A stretch of DNA of 64,000 nucleotides from JAAUTT01 sp038213375 (GTDB lineage Bacteria; Bacteroidota; Bacteroidia; Bacteroidales; JAAUTT01). The DNA is taken from assembly GCA_038213375.1 (NCBI GenBank), contig JBBQTB010000007.1, forward strand, positions 1 to 64,000, read 5' to 3'. The stretch's first letter is position 1. The number at the start of each line of letters is the position of its first letter. Shown one piece after another: positions 25,818 to 35,137 of the stretch. The position numbers were made by a program, and so were the translations under genes. The notes beneath the pieces were generated by a model. That model made no database searches. It saw only the letters and a list, made by a program, of their open reading frames with translations, and had not been told where the DNA came from.

Positions 25818-27524
25818 ATGAATATTAGTTTATTCAACAAATTCATTTTCTTCACTTTTGTTTTGAGTACTTGTTTAAAGGTAGTTTCAGCACAGGAAAA
25901 TATAAAAAGTAGAGATTTATTTCTTGAGGCGGAATCTTATTTTCTATATGAAGAATACTCCGAAGCCCTGCCGATTTATGTCAAACTAAAAGATCAATTT
26001 CCTGACAATTTTAATATTCATTATAAGATAGGTCGTTGTTATATATATCTTCCTTATGAAAAACAACGTGCAATTGATTATCTTGAACGAGCTTCAGAGC
26101 ATATTTCTCTTGCATACAAAGAAGGTAACTTTAAGGAAATAAACGCCCCTCTTGATGTTCTTTTTTACCTTGGTGATGCATATCGTGTAAACAATCAGCT
26201 TGAAAAAGCAATTAAATCGTACCAAAGTTTTAAGGCGCAATCAAACAACAAAGTTTATGATCTGAATTTGGTTGACGATCAGATAAAGGCATGCCATCGC
26301 GGAATTGAAATAGAGAAAACTCCCGTTGATATATCCGAATCAAATTTAGGCGAAGTGATTAATACACCGTTTTCAGAAACCAATCCTGTAGTTTCAGAAA
26401 ATGAAGACATGTTGGTATATGCTTCAAAATTACCATTCTATCAGGCCGTTTATTATTCCAGAAAAGAATTAGGGAAGTGGACTAAGCCCATTAATATGAT
26501 TCCCGAACTTGGGGTAGATGGTGATTGTTATCCAACCAGCATTTCGGCAGACGGAACTGAACTTTATATCTACCGGTCAAACGAATTTAAAGGCGATATA
26601 TTTGTTACTAACTTTCGTAATGGCAAGTGGTCTAAAATTAGGAAGTTAAACGATAATATTAATACCAAATACTGGGAATCTCATGCTTGTATCTCACACG
26701 ATGGAAAAACCCTGTATTTTACCAGTAATCGAAAAGGGGGATTTGGTGGCCTTGATATTTACAAATCGAGCCGATCCTCAGCTGATAATTGGGGTCCGGC
26801 GGTAAACCTGGGGTCTGTAATTAACTCGCCTTATAATGAAGAGACTCCATTTCTGTCATCAAATGGCAAACGCTTGTATTTTAGTTCGTTTGGTCATACT
26901 ACAATGGGGGGTTATGATGTTTTTTATTCCGATCAAAATTCGGATGATTCGTGGTCAATTCCGGTTAATTTGGGTTATCCGATAAACACATCTGATGATG
27001 ATGTGTTCTACAATCCGATACGCGATGGTTCCATTGCATACATAGCCAAGTTTGATAAAGGTGGATTTGGACAATACGACATTTATCGATATGAAATTTT
27101 TTCGGATCAAAATCCTCGAAAATTTCTGGTGAATGGTTCAGTTAGAATTCCCCATTCAGATATTTCCAAAAACGATGTAATGAAAAATGAACCTTCCCAG
27201 TTGGTATCCGAATTTTCTGAAAATAAAATTGTTGCCCAAAATAAAACGAATAAAAAGGATAGTTTATATCAAAAAAATAATAAAGCTTCATTTTCAGATT
27301 CGCTTAATAATAAAGGTGATACTGTTAAAATATCCAATACAAAAGCTCTGCTAAACTCCCCATTTCAGTCTGATACCAGTAAATTAATTTCACCTAAAGA
27401 CAAAGGTAAATCTTCCATACCAGCATTATCCTATGTCTTGTTTTCGGGGTTAATTGGTGTTGTATTCGTAGTTTTATTCATTATTATTAAACGTAGGAGG
27501 AAGGATACGCAAAAGAGTACTTAA
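25818..27524 (+). CDS. TPR/PD40 beta-propeller protein with C-terminal membrane anchor (array copy 1)
   Basis: The ATG at 25818 is chosen because it starts directly at a signal peptide (MNISLFNKFIFF, cleavage near VVSAQ); the frame extends 15 codons further up from a TTG. The 568-residue product has TPR-like helices (FLEAESYFLYEEYSEALPIY, NYGN-type turns, YRVNNQLEKAIKSY), then a PD40 propeller (KTLYFTSNRKGGFGGLDIYK, GGYDVFYSDQNSDDSW). A Lys/Ser/Asn-rich linker ends in a membrane helix (about 527-550) with the basic tail KRRRKD. Unlike the following paralogues it has no OmpA domain. It belongs to the four-gene tandem family; probably an envelope scaffold. Confidence 0.8.
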   Translation: MNISLFNKFIFFTFVLSTCLKVVSAQENIKSRDLFLEAESYFLYEEYSEALPIYVKLKDQFPDNFNIHYKIGRCYIYLPYEKQRAIDYLERASEHISLAYKEGNFKEINAPLDVLFYLGDAYRVNNQLEKAIKSYQSFKAQSNNKVYDLNLVDDQIKACHRGIEIEKTPVDISESNLGEVINTPFSETNPVVSENEDMLVYASKLPFYQAVYYSRKELGKWTKPINMIPELGVDGDCYPTSISADGTELYIYRSNEFKGDIFVTNFRNGKWSKIRKLNDNINTKYWESHACISHDGKTLYFTSNRKGGFGGLDIYKSSRSSADNWGPAVNLGSVINSPYNEETPFLSSNGKRLYFSSFGHTTMGGYDVFYSDQNSDDSWSIPVNLGYPINTSDDDVFYNPIRDGSIAYIAKFDKGGFGQYDIYRYEIFSDQNPRKFLVNGSVRIPHSDISKNDVMKNEPSQLVSEFSENKIVAQNKTNKKDSLYQKNNKASFSDSLNNKGDTVKISNTKALLNSPFQSDTSKLISPKDKGKSSIPALSYVLFSGLIGVVFVVLFIIIKRRRKDTQKST

Positions 27525-27564
27525 AAATTCGTATTTTTACTCAAAGCCTAAAGACCAGTAATTT

Positions 27565-29595
27565 ATGTGCCAACCCGTGAAATGTTTATTATTATTGTTG
27601 TTTATTTCAAATTGTTTTTCAAGTTATAATTCTATAGCTCAGACTCAAACAAAGTATTCGGCAGCTATGCTCGAAATAAATGAATACCTTCTGGCTAACG
27701 AGTTTAATGAAGCCTTGCCTATTTTGAAAGGATTGGTTGATGCCGGTTATCAGAATGCAAATGTAAATTATAAACTCGGGTTATGTTATTTGAATTCCTT
27801 TAATTACAGGCATAAAGCAATGCTCTATCTCAAAGATGCCGTTACCGATATATCAGAATCTTATTCTGGTGATAATGAAAATGAAATAAATGCTCCGGTT
27901 CGGTCCCTGTTAATATTAGGAGATGCTTACCGTTTTGAAAATCAATTTAAGGAGGCGGAAGATTCCTATCGGAAATATTTAAACCGGGTAATTAGTATCC
28001 CTTTAGAACGGGAACTGGCAACAAAACGCCTGGAAGAATGCCACATTGCTCAGTTATTGATAAAAAACCCGATACAGGCAAAGTTTACCAATCTTGGAAG
28101 TACTATCAACAGTGGACTATCTGATTTTAACGGATGCATATCCGGTGACGGAAAAGTGTTAGTTTTTACAAGGAAATTAAGGTTTTACGATGCAGTTTTC
28201 TATTGCACCAATACTATTTCCGGTTGGTCGGATCCCGAAAATATTACCACCCAAATTGGTTCCGATGGCGAATTTCATCCAACCGGACTGTCTTTCGATG
28301 GTTCCCGAATGTTATTAATGAGCTTCACAAAATTAAACGGGTATGATCTTTATGAGAGTGTTAGGTCGACCAATAAATGGCATAAAGTTCATACTTTAAA
28401 TCCTTTGAATTCTCCTTATCACGATATTGATGCAGTTTATGCACCCGATGGTAAATCGGTGCTCTTTTCCAGTAACCGGAATAATGGAATTGGAGGATAC
28501 GACATTTATACTTCTTCCATTGGTGAAGATGGAAATTTTTTATCTCCGCAAAATCTTGGTTCTCCGATTAATACAGTTTGGGATGAAAAATCTCCTTCGC
28601 TTTATAACAACGGCACTTCAATCATTTTTGGTTCCGAACGAAAACCAGGGATGGGAGGTTATGATCTGTTTTATTCAAATAAAAACAAAGATAATTCATG
28701 GGGATATGTGTATAATGTTGGTTATCCTATTAATACAACCGATAACGACTATGGTTTACAATTAACATCAACTGGTAAAGAGGCAATAATATCTAAACAC
28801 GATAGGGAAGGTTTTGCTGACATGGACATTTTTCAGATTCAGGTTAATGATTTCTCTAAATTCAGGTTAATACCTTTGCATGGTGAAGTAATTGTCAATG
28901 GAAAGGAAAATTATTCATCAAAAGAGAGTACATTTTTTCTGGTAGATGAAGCATTGAAGGATACACTTACCGAAATTACCGAAATTGATTCCGGTAAATT
29001 TAATCTCGATATTTACCCCGGCAAATTTCAGCTAATCATGTCGAATGTTAATCAAAAATCAATATCACAATCGTTTACTGTGCCTTCTGATCTTGAAAAA
29101 CCTGAATTCAATTTAGTATCGACTTTTTCATTAGAACCAGAAGCCAAAGTAGGCGTTGAAAATACTCAAAAGCAAATTATTGATACCATTGATATTGTTG
29201 ACATTTATTTTGATTTCAATAAATCTGACATTTCAGCAAAAGAACAAATGAAACTTTCAGGAATGATTTCCCTCCTTAAAAAAGTCGGAATAAGTAAAAT
29301 CGAATTATTGGGGTATTCCGATTCTAAAGGCTTACCAGATTACAATTTAAACCTCTCAACTAAAAGGGCTAACCGAATATTAAACTTTTTTATTGAAAAT
29401 GGAATTTCGGACAAAATACTTACTGCAAAAGGGTTTGGTAGTGCAAATTTTGTTTCGAAAAATTCCAATACTGATGGTACTGATAACCCTAATGGTAGAG
29501 CCTTTAACCGCAGAGTTGAGATGGTAGTAACTCCTGCTTTAATGAATGTGAAAATTGACAAAAAAAATAATGTTCCAAGGGAGCTGCGCCCTTGA
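27565..29595 (+). CDS. TPR/PD40 protein with sandwich domain and OmpA domain (array copy 2)
   Basis: This 676-residue protein has a signal peptide (about 1-26, ending SIAQTQ), TPR helices (about 30-150) and a PD40 propeller (about 165-420, SVLFSSNRNNGIGGYDIYTS). A beta-sandwich segment (about 430-520, LHGEVIVNGKENY) precedes an OmpA C-terminal domain (about 540-665, LLGYSDSKGLPDYN, LSTKRANR, FNRRVEM). The layout again matches PorE. The OmpA domain has GYSDSKG where GHTD is usual, a conservative change at the peptidoglycan site. Separated from copy 1 by 40 bases, so likely co-transcribed. Confidence 0.8.
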   Translation: MCQPVKCLLLLLFISNCFSSYNSIAQTQTKYSAAMLEINEYLLANEFNEALPILKGLVDAGYQNANVNYKLGLCYLNSFNYRHKAMLYLKDAVTDISESYSGDNENEINAPVRSLLILGDAYRFENQFKEAEDSYRKYLNRVISIPLERELATKRLEECHIAQLLIKNPIQAKFTNLGSTINSGLSDFNGCISGDGKVLVFTRKLRFYDAVFYCTNTISGWSDPENITTQIGSDGEFHPTGLSFDGSRMLLMSFTKLNGYDLYESVRSTNKWHKVHTLNPLNSPYHDIDAVYAPDGKSVLFSSNRNNGIGGYDIYTSSIGEDGNFLSPQNLGSPINTVWDEKSPSLYNNGTSIIFGSERKPGMGGYDLFYSNKNKDNSWGYVYNVGYPINTTDNDYGLQLTSTGKEAIISKHDREGFADMDIFQIQVNDFSKFRLIPLHGEVIVNGKENYSSKESTFFLVDEALKDTLTEITEIDSGKFNLDIYPGKFQLIMSNVNQKSISQSFTVPSDLEKPEFNLVSTFSLEPEAKVGVENTQKQIIDTIDIVDIYFDFNKSDISAKEQMKLSGMISLLKKVGISKIELLGYSDSKGLPDYNLNLSTKRANRILNFFIENGISDKILTAKGFGSANFVSKNSNTDGTDNPNGRAFNRRVEMVVTPALMNVKIDKKNNVPRELRP

Positions 29596-29622
29596 CTCGT
29601 ACTTAATTTATGGTTATTTTTG
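29592..29622 (+). promoter_or_regulatory. Bacteroidota-type promoter for array copy 3
   Basis: TTG at 29592-29594 (-33) and TATTTTTG at 29615-29622 (-7, TAnnTTTG) are separated by exactly 20 bases, the spacing expected of the main sigma factor of this phylum. It overlaps the stop codon of copy 2 and lies 96 bases before the copy 3 start. A second -7 match, TAAATTTG at 29688-29695, lacks a -33 partner. Confidence 0.6.
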
Positions 29623-29718
29623 TATCTATTAATAATTGAACATTTGTAAGTTTCTGTTATTCTATTCGTTTTGTTTAATATAATTATTAAATTTGCTTAA
29701 AGGATAAATTTTGTAACC

Positions 29719-31587
29719 ATGAAACGACCTCTACTACTTATTTGGGCGTTTATTCTTATTCTGGTGCCTGCAGGTGCACAAAAGTCTTCCCAGAATTTGA
29801 AGCAGCTTTTTCTTGATGCTGAGTATTTTTTCTTAAATGAAGACTACGAGGAAGCTCTTTATTCATATAATATTATATTTAAACGAGGAAACGGTAATAA
29901 TGCCAATATTAATTACCGTATTGGGCGGTGTTATTTAAATATCTCTGGCGAAAAAGATAAGTCTATTGAATATTTATTAAAGGCCACATCTAATGTAAGT
30001 TCAAAGTATACCGAAGGGGTTTTTAAAGAAATTAAAGCTCCTTTTGACGCGTGGTTTTATCTGGGAATTGCTTATCGTATAAACAATCAGCTTGATAAAG
30101 CAATTGAATGTAATTTGCAGTTTAAGCAGTTAATAGGGGCTAAAAATATTCTGGGTAATAAAATTGCTGATAAAGAAATGAATGCTTGTGATATAGCACG
30201 AGTAATGATGAAATCCCCCGTTTTTATTAAAACAAAGAATTTGGGACGACCAATAAGTACAAGTTCACGGGATTATTTTCCGGTAGTTTCAGGTGATGAA
30301 TCTGTAATAGTCTATAATTCAGCTCAAAAATTCTACCAGGCTGTCCTTTTTAGTAAAAAAGTCAAAAATAAATGGTCATCACCGCTTAATATTACTTCCG
30401 GAATTCAATCGGATGGTGATCAATATGTATCATCACTTTCATTTGATGGTACTGAATTATACCTTCGGAAAGAAGATAATTTCGAAGCCAATCTTATGGT
30501 TTCCAAATACGAAAAGGGAAAGTGGACGAAATCGAAACCTTTAAATCGAAATATTAATACTAAATTTTTTGAGGGTAATTGTAGTGTTTCAAAAGATGGA
30601 CTGACCCTATATTTTTCAAGTAATCGGTCAGGTACAGTTGGTGAAATGGATATTTATAAATCAATACGAAAGCCAAATGGAGATTGGGGACCTGCTGTTA
30701 ATCTGGGGAAAATAATAAATACCGAGTTCAACGAAGATGCTCCCTTTATTACAGAAGATGGTAAACGATTGTATTTTGCATCTCAGGGACACAATACAAT
30801 GGGCGGATATGATATTTTTTATTCTGAACTTGGAAGTGATGGCCAATGGCAAGAACCTATCAATCTTGGTTATCCTGTAAATACCACCGATGATAATATG
30901 TTTTTGTGTCCAATAAAAAATGGTAAAGTGGCATATATCGGATTGTATACAAAGGATGGGTATGGTAAGGACGATATACTTCGTGTTCAACTTGTACCTG
31001 GTAATGATGAAATAATTGCGGAGCAACCAGCTGAAACGAAAAAAGAAACAAATTCCGTGGCTAAAGTTAATGAGCCTGTTAAGAGGGATTTACCTCCCGA
31101 TGTGGAAAAAGCTTTAAATAAGGAAAAACCAGATAAACAAAATATTTCATCAGATGCCAAAAAAGAAATTGACAACCTCGTTTTACGGTCATTCTTTTTT
31201 GACTTTAATAGTTATGTTTTATCTGAACGTTCCAAACGGGAACTTGATCACCTTTCGATTATTATGGATAATATTCCTGAACTTTCAGTTGAATTGATTG
31301 GAAATACTGATGCAAAAGGGAATGATAAATATAACAATTTGTTATCGGAGAAACGCGCAATCAATGCCAAGGCTTACCTGGTGAAACATGGTATTAAAGC
31401 TACCCGAATAAATGTAAAAGGCCTCGGAAAATCGCACTTTATTGCCGTTAACAATAACCCTGATGGATCTGATAATTCAGAAGGAAGAAAGTATAACCGA
31501 AGAGTGGATGTGGAAGTTTTGAATGGGAAAGTCAAAGATGTTAAGATCGAAAAAATTAACATCCCCGAATCCTTAAAAATAAAATAA
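29719..31587 (+). CDS. TPR/PD40 protein with linker and OmpA domain (array copy 3)
   Basis: This 622-residue protein has a signal peptide (about 1-20, ending PAGAQ), TPR helices (LFLDAEYFFLNEDYEEALYS, YRINNQLDKAIECN) and a PD40 propeller (about 175-420, LTLYFSSNRSGTVGEMDIYK, GGYDIFYSELGSDGQW). A charged Pro/Lys/Glu linker (about 425-480) leads to an OmpA domain (about 490-610, GNTDAKGNDKYNNLLSEKRA, YNRRVDVEV). It lacks the sandwich domain of copy 2. GNTDAKG stands at the peptidoglycan-binding loop. It has its own likely promoter and a long hairpin after the stop. Confidence 0.82.
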   Translation: MKRPLLLIWAFILILVPAGAQKSSQNLKQLFLDAEYFFLNEDYEEALYSYNIIFKRGNGNNANINYRIGRCYLNISGEKDKSIEYLLKATSNVSSKYTEGVFKEIKAPFDAWFYLGIAYRINNQLDKAIECNLQFKQLIGAKNILGNKIADKEMNACDIARVMMKSPVFIKTKNLGRPISTSSRDYFPVVSGDESVIVYNSAQKFYQAVLFSKKVKNKWSSPLNITSGIQSDGDQYVSSLSFDGTELYLRKEDNFEANLMVSKYEKGKWTKSKPLNRNINTKFFEGNCSVSKDGLTLYFSSNRSGTVGEMDIYKSIRKPNGDWGPAVNLGKIINTEFNEDAPFITEDGKRLYFASQGHNTMGGYDIFYSELGSDGQWQEPINLGYPVNTTDDNMFLCPIKNGKVAYIGLYTKDGYGKDDILRVQLVPGNDEIIAEQPAETKKETNSVAKVNEPVKRDLPPDVEKALNKEKPDKQNISSDAKKEIDNLVLRSFFFDFNSYVLSERSKRELDHLSIIMDNIPELSVELIGNTDAKGNDKYNNLLSEKRAINAKAYLVKHGIKATRINVKGLGKSHFIAVNNNPDGSDNSEGRKYNRRVDVEVLNGKVKDVKIEKINIPESLKIK

Positions 31588-31602
31588 GGCACAAAAAAAA
31601 TT

Positions 31603-31655
31603 AAAAATCGTAAAAATGAGTGTAGTTATACACCACATTTATTTTTACGATTTCA
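31603..31655. terminator. Long AT-rich hairpin between array copies 3 and 4
   Basis: AAATCGTAAAAAT and ATTTTTACGATTT are exact complements, and pairing extends imperfectly inward (GAGTG with CACAT) around a short loop. It lies 16 bases after copy 3. Possible terminator or attenuator in front of copy 4; the AT-rich stem makes strength uncertain. Confidence 0.5.
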
Positions 31656-31682
31656 ATAGTAGTTTATATCTTGTAAAATTAT

Positions 31683-33023
31683 ATGCGAAAATTTATAGCT
31701 CCCAAATTCTTTCAAACAGTATTGTCTGTTTCATTCACCCTTATTTTTATCGTAGTTTTCTCAAATAATGGATTTTCTCAATCAGGCAAATTGAAAGTGA
31801 CCTATCAGGAAGGTGAAGATTTTTTTCAATCAGAAGATTACAAAGAAGCGATTTACTATTTTTTGCAGCTTGAGCAGCATGGGTACATTAATTCGAATAT
31901 TCAATTCAAGATTGGTACATGCTATTTAAATATCCCGGGTGAGGAAGTCAAAGCAATCCCATATCTGGAGGAAGCAGTAAAACATATCACCAATAATTAC
32001 CGGACAAAAGATATATCAGAAAAGAAAGCACCTTTGCACTCCTTATTTTTTCTCGGAAACGTTTATAGAATAAATAATCAACTTGATAAGGCATTGGAAG
32101 CCTATGATAAATTTATTAAGTCTCCGGATTATGATGGAAATTATAATCTCAATATAGTTGAATTAGAAATTAAAGCTTGTGAACGGGCAAAAATTATTCA
32201 GGATTCGCCCATTGATGCTGTATGGCACAACCTAGGCGAATCTATAAATACCCCATCCTCCGAAACCTCCCCGGCATTATCAGGCGACGGGAAAGTTATG
32301 GCTTACCTTACAAGCTTAAAGTTTTACAATGCAATTTATGTTACACGAAAGTTCGAAGGAAAATGGCAAGTACCTGAGAATATTAACCCTCAAATCCTTT
32401 CTGATGGCGATTTTTATCCGACAGCTTTATCGTATGATGGTTCGGAATTATATTTAATAAAGAAGAGCATTTCAAACAGCGATATATATGTTAGTGCCCT
32501 GAAAGACGGGAAATGGAGTGCTGCTAAAGCATTGAATGATAATATAAATTCGTCTAAAAACGAAACTTATGCAGCAATTACGGCCGACAACAAAACTCTT
32601 TATTTTGCCAGCAACCGTCACGGTGGAAGAGGTGGCTTTGATATCTACAAGTCGGTAAAGGACAAGAATAACGATTGGGGAAAGGCAGAAAACCTCGGGA
32701 AATCAATTAATACAAAACTGGATGACATATCTCCATCGATAACCTTGGATGGGAAGACATTGTATTTTAGTTCAAAGGGACACTATAATATGGGGGGTTT
32801 TGATATTTTTATTTCCACAACTGTAGATGATAAAAAATGGAGTTTACCTATTAATATGGGTTATCCGGTGAATACAACCAACGATAATATTGGATTTCAA
32901 GTTATTGGCGATGGTAAAAGTGGATATATATCACGTATAGCTCCTGATGGATTTGGAAAAGAAGATATTTATGAAGTAGAAATTAAATCGCATTTTATTC
33001 AGAAACTATCTACTGAAGAGTAA
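31683..33023 (+). CDS. TPR/PD40 beta-propeller protein without C-terminal anchor (array copy 4)
   Basis: This 446-residue protein has a signal peptide (about 1-33, ending NNGFSQ), TPR helices (EGEDFFQSEDYKEAIYYF, YRINNQLDKALEAYDKF) and a PD40 propeller that ends the protein (KTLYFASNRHGGRGGFDIYK, GGFDIFISTTVDDKKW). No OmpA, membrane or sorting domain follows, and no lipobox is present, so it should be a soluble periplasmic member or bind the others. The GNAT gene begins 13 bases later, suggesting one transcript. Confidence 0.8.
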   Translation: MRKFIAPKFFQTVLSVSFTLIFIVVFSNNGFSQSGKLKVTYQEGEDFFQSEDYKEAIYYFLQLEQHGYINSNIQFKIGTCYLNIPGEEVKAIPYLEEAVKHITNNYRTKDISEKKAPLHSLFFLGNVYRINNQLDKALEAYDKFIKSPDYDGNYNLNIVELEIKACERAKIIQDSPIDAVWHNLGESINTPSSETSPALSGDGKVMAYLTSLKFYNAIYVTRKFEGKWQVPENINPQILSDGDFYPTALSYDGSELYLIKKSISNSDIYVSALKDGKWSAAKALNDNINSSKNETYAAITADNKTLYFASNRHGGRGGFDIYKSVKDKNNDWGKAENLGKSINTKLDDISPSITLDGKTLYFSSKGHYNMGGFDIFISTTVDDKKWSLPINMGYPVNTTNDNIGFQVIGDGKSGYISRIAPDGFGKEDIYEVEIKSHFIQKLSTEE

Positions 33024-33036
33024 TATTTAAGCCCTT

Positions 33037-33570
33037 ATGAAATATCTGGAAGGAAAATTTGTTCGTTTGCGTGCCCCTGAACCTGAAGATTTAGATGTTC
33101 TTTACAAATGGGAAAATAACACCGATATCTGGTTGGTGAGCAATACCATTGTACCATTCTCCAAGTTTATTCTAAAAAAGTATATTGAGACAGCACAACT
33201 TGATATCTTTGAAACCAGGCAACTTCGGTTTATGATTCAAACACATGGGGAAAATTCTAAAACCATTGGAACTATTGACTTGTTTGATTTTGATCCTTAT
33301 CACTGTCGGGCTGGAATAGGTATTTTGATTGGAGATCAGGAAAGTAAAGGAAAAGGGTTCGCTCAGGATGCTTTAAAAACGCTTATATTATATTCATTCT
33401 CAGTATTAAAATTGCACCAATTATACTGTCATATCAATCCCTCAAACGAATCTAGTATCAAGTTATTTAAAAACAATGGGTTCGAAATTTCAGGAGAGAA
33501 AAAGGATTGGATATGGACAAACGACGGTTGGACAAACGAGTTTATATTTCAGTTGATTAACCCAATATAA
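33037..33570 (+). CDS. GNAT-family N-acetyltransferase
   Basis: This cytoplasmic 177-residue protein has the GNAT fold of the RimJ/SpeG-like branch (FVRLRAPEPEDLDVLYKWEN at the start). The acetyl-CoA pyrophosphate loop is DQESKGKGFAQDAL, and the later motif ends in NPSNESSIKLFKNNGF. It acetylates an amine, perhaps a protein N-terminus or polyamine; the substrate is not visible. It follows PD40 copy 4 by 13 bases and overlaps by 14 bases the end of the convergent HsdR-N gene. Confidence 0.88.
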   Translation: MKYLEGKFVRLRAPEPEDLDVLYKWENNTDIWLVSNTIVPFSKFILKKYIETAQLDIFETRQLRFMIQTHGENSKTIGTIDLFDFDPYHCRAGIGILIGDQESKGKGFAQDALKTLILYSFSVLKLHQLYCHINPSNESSIKLFKNNGFEISGEKKDWIWTNDGWTNEFIFQLINPI

Positions 33571-34015
33571 GGCTTTCAAAATCAGGAATTTCTTTCAAAA
33601 ATTCAGTTGAATGATCAATATGGTTAAGTCTGGAGCAATAATGTTGTAATCCATTGGTAACCATTAAAATATTCAATTCGTATTTTAAATTATATCGTAC
33701 GATCTGCTCAAAAACTTTGTGGGTTATTTTTACCTCGGGAGCTTTACATTCAATCAATGCGACAGCCTTACCCTGTCGGTTATGTATTAGGATATCCGAA
33801 CGTTTATTTACTTCGTACAAGATAAAGCCTGTTTCAACTGACATCAATGAGAGCGGATAGTTTTTTTCTTTATTCAAATAATGAATAAAATTTTGTCGAA
33901 CCCATTCTTCAGGGGTTAATGCAACATATTTTCGTCGGATTATATCAAGAATGAAATTTCTTCCGCCTTCGGGCTTTATATTGAACGAATATGTTGGTAA
34001 ATTTAAGGCCTGCAT
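33557..34015 (-). CDS. HsdR-N-like (type I restriction R protein N-terminal) PD-(D/E)XK nuclease-fold protein
   Basis: This stand-alone 152-residue protein matches the HSDR_N_2 family. The nuclease motif is complete: Asp74 (KRSDILIHN), Glu89 and Lys91 (ALIECKAPE). An N-terminal segment with TPEEWVRQNFIHYL is typical. No helicase or specificity subunit is encoded beside it, so it is not a restriction system here. It is divergent from holA with a 36-base gap, a pairing often seen in Bacteroidota, which hints at a DNA maintenance role. Function unknown, but the catalytic residues suggest activity. Confidence 0.85.
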   Translation of the reverse strand: MQALNLPTYSFNIKPEGGRNFILDIIRRKYVALTPEEWVRQNFIHYLNKEKNYPLSLMSVETGFILYEVNKRSDILIHNRQGKAVALIECKAPEVKITHKVFEQIVRYNLKYELNILMVTNGLQHYCSRLNHIDHSTEFLKEIPDFESLILG

Positions 34016-34051
34016 ATTTCAAATAAATTGATGCAAAAGTACTGATGATTT

Positions 34052-35053
34052 ATGGATTTTAACCAGATATTGACCGATTTAAAGAATAAAACCTATAAGC
34101 CTATCTATTTTTTGATGGGCGAGGAAACCTATTTCATCGACGAAATTACCAATTATATTTCGGCAAATGTTTTGACTGAAACTGAAAAGGTTTTCAATCA
34201 TATAGTTTTGTATGGTAAAGACATTGATGCCATTGCTGTGATTGATGCTGCCCGTCGGTTTCCTATGATGGCCAGTCATCAAATAGTGATAGTGAAAGAA
34301 GCTCAGAATATTCGAAATATTGAGGAATTGATTCATTATACTGATAAGCCATTAAAGTCAACTATTCTGGTAATTAATTACAAGTATAAGACGCTCGACA
34401 AACGGAAAAAACTATATACTTCGATAGATAAAAACGGAGTTGTTTTAAATGCCGAAAAGTTATACGAGAGTAAAGTTCCCGACTGGATTTCGAAGTATTT
34501 GGCGCAAAATGGATTTTCAATTTCTCCTGAATCGGGAGCGTTGCTTACTGAATTTTTGGGTAACGATCTAGGTAAGATTGCAAATGAACTGAGTAAATTA
34601 ATTATTTCTATCCCTGTAAATACAAAGCGCATAACCACTGATATGATCGAAAAAAATATCGGTATCAGTAAAGAGTTTAATAATTTTGAGTTGCAAAAAG
34701 CTTTGGTGGCGCGCGATGTTTTGAAATCAAATCGCATTATCGATTATTTCGAAAAAAATCCGAAAGACAATCCTTTTATTCTTACCGTTTCGTCATTGTC
34801 CTCCTTCTTTCAGAAAATTTTTATATACCACTTTTTAAAAGATAAATCCAAAGGCAATGTAGCTGCCGCTTTAAAAATTAATCCTTATTTTGTATCCGAA
34901 TATGAAATTGCGGCAAAACGCTATATCCCGGCAAAATTGGTGGAGATATTTTCCATGTTACGCGAGTATGATTTAAAATCGAAAGGTGTTGGAAATACTT
35001 CTGCATCTGATGGCGATTTATTAAAAGAAATGATTTACAGAATTATACATTGA
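34052..35053 (+). CDS. holA: DNA polymerase III subunit delta
   Basis: This 333-residue protein has the HolA layout. The N-terminal AAA-like domain starts FNQILTDLKNKTYKPIYFLMGEETYFIDEI, and VKEAQNIRNIEEL covers the usual pseudo-sensor region. The helical collar domain has PFILTVSSLSSFFQKIF and ends with the short LLKEMIYRIIH helix. Delta opens the sliding clamp as part of the clamp loader. It diverges from the HsdR-N-like gene, so the 36-base gap must carry both start regions. The length is normal. Confidence 0.9.
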   Translation: MDFNQILTDLKNKTYKPIYFLMGEETYFIDEITNYISANVLTETEKVFNHIVLYGKDIDAIAVIDAARRFPMMASHQIVIVKEAQNIRNIEELIHYTDKPLKSTILVINYKYKTLDKRKKLYTSIDKNGVVLNAEKLYESKVPDWISKYLAQNGFSISPESGALLTEFLGNDLGKIANELSKLIISIPVNTKRITTDMIEKNIGISKEFNNFELQKALVARDVLKSNRIIDYFEKNPKDNPFILTVSSLSSFFQKIFIYHFLKDKSKGNVAAALKINPYFVSEYEIAAKRYIPAKLVEIFSMLREYDLKSKGVGNTSASDGDLLKEMIYRIIH

Positions 35054-35137
35054 AAGCAAAAGGAAGTGGGCAGAACCATAACTTCCATCAAAAAACGATC
35101 AACGAACAACATTAACAATTAATTAGTTACAGTAACG

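Noticed and set aside
33557..34015. Type I restriction system
   Set aside because: Only an HsdR-N-like domain is present; no HsdM, HsdS or helicase motor is encoded nearby.
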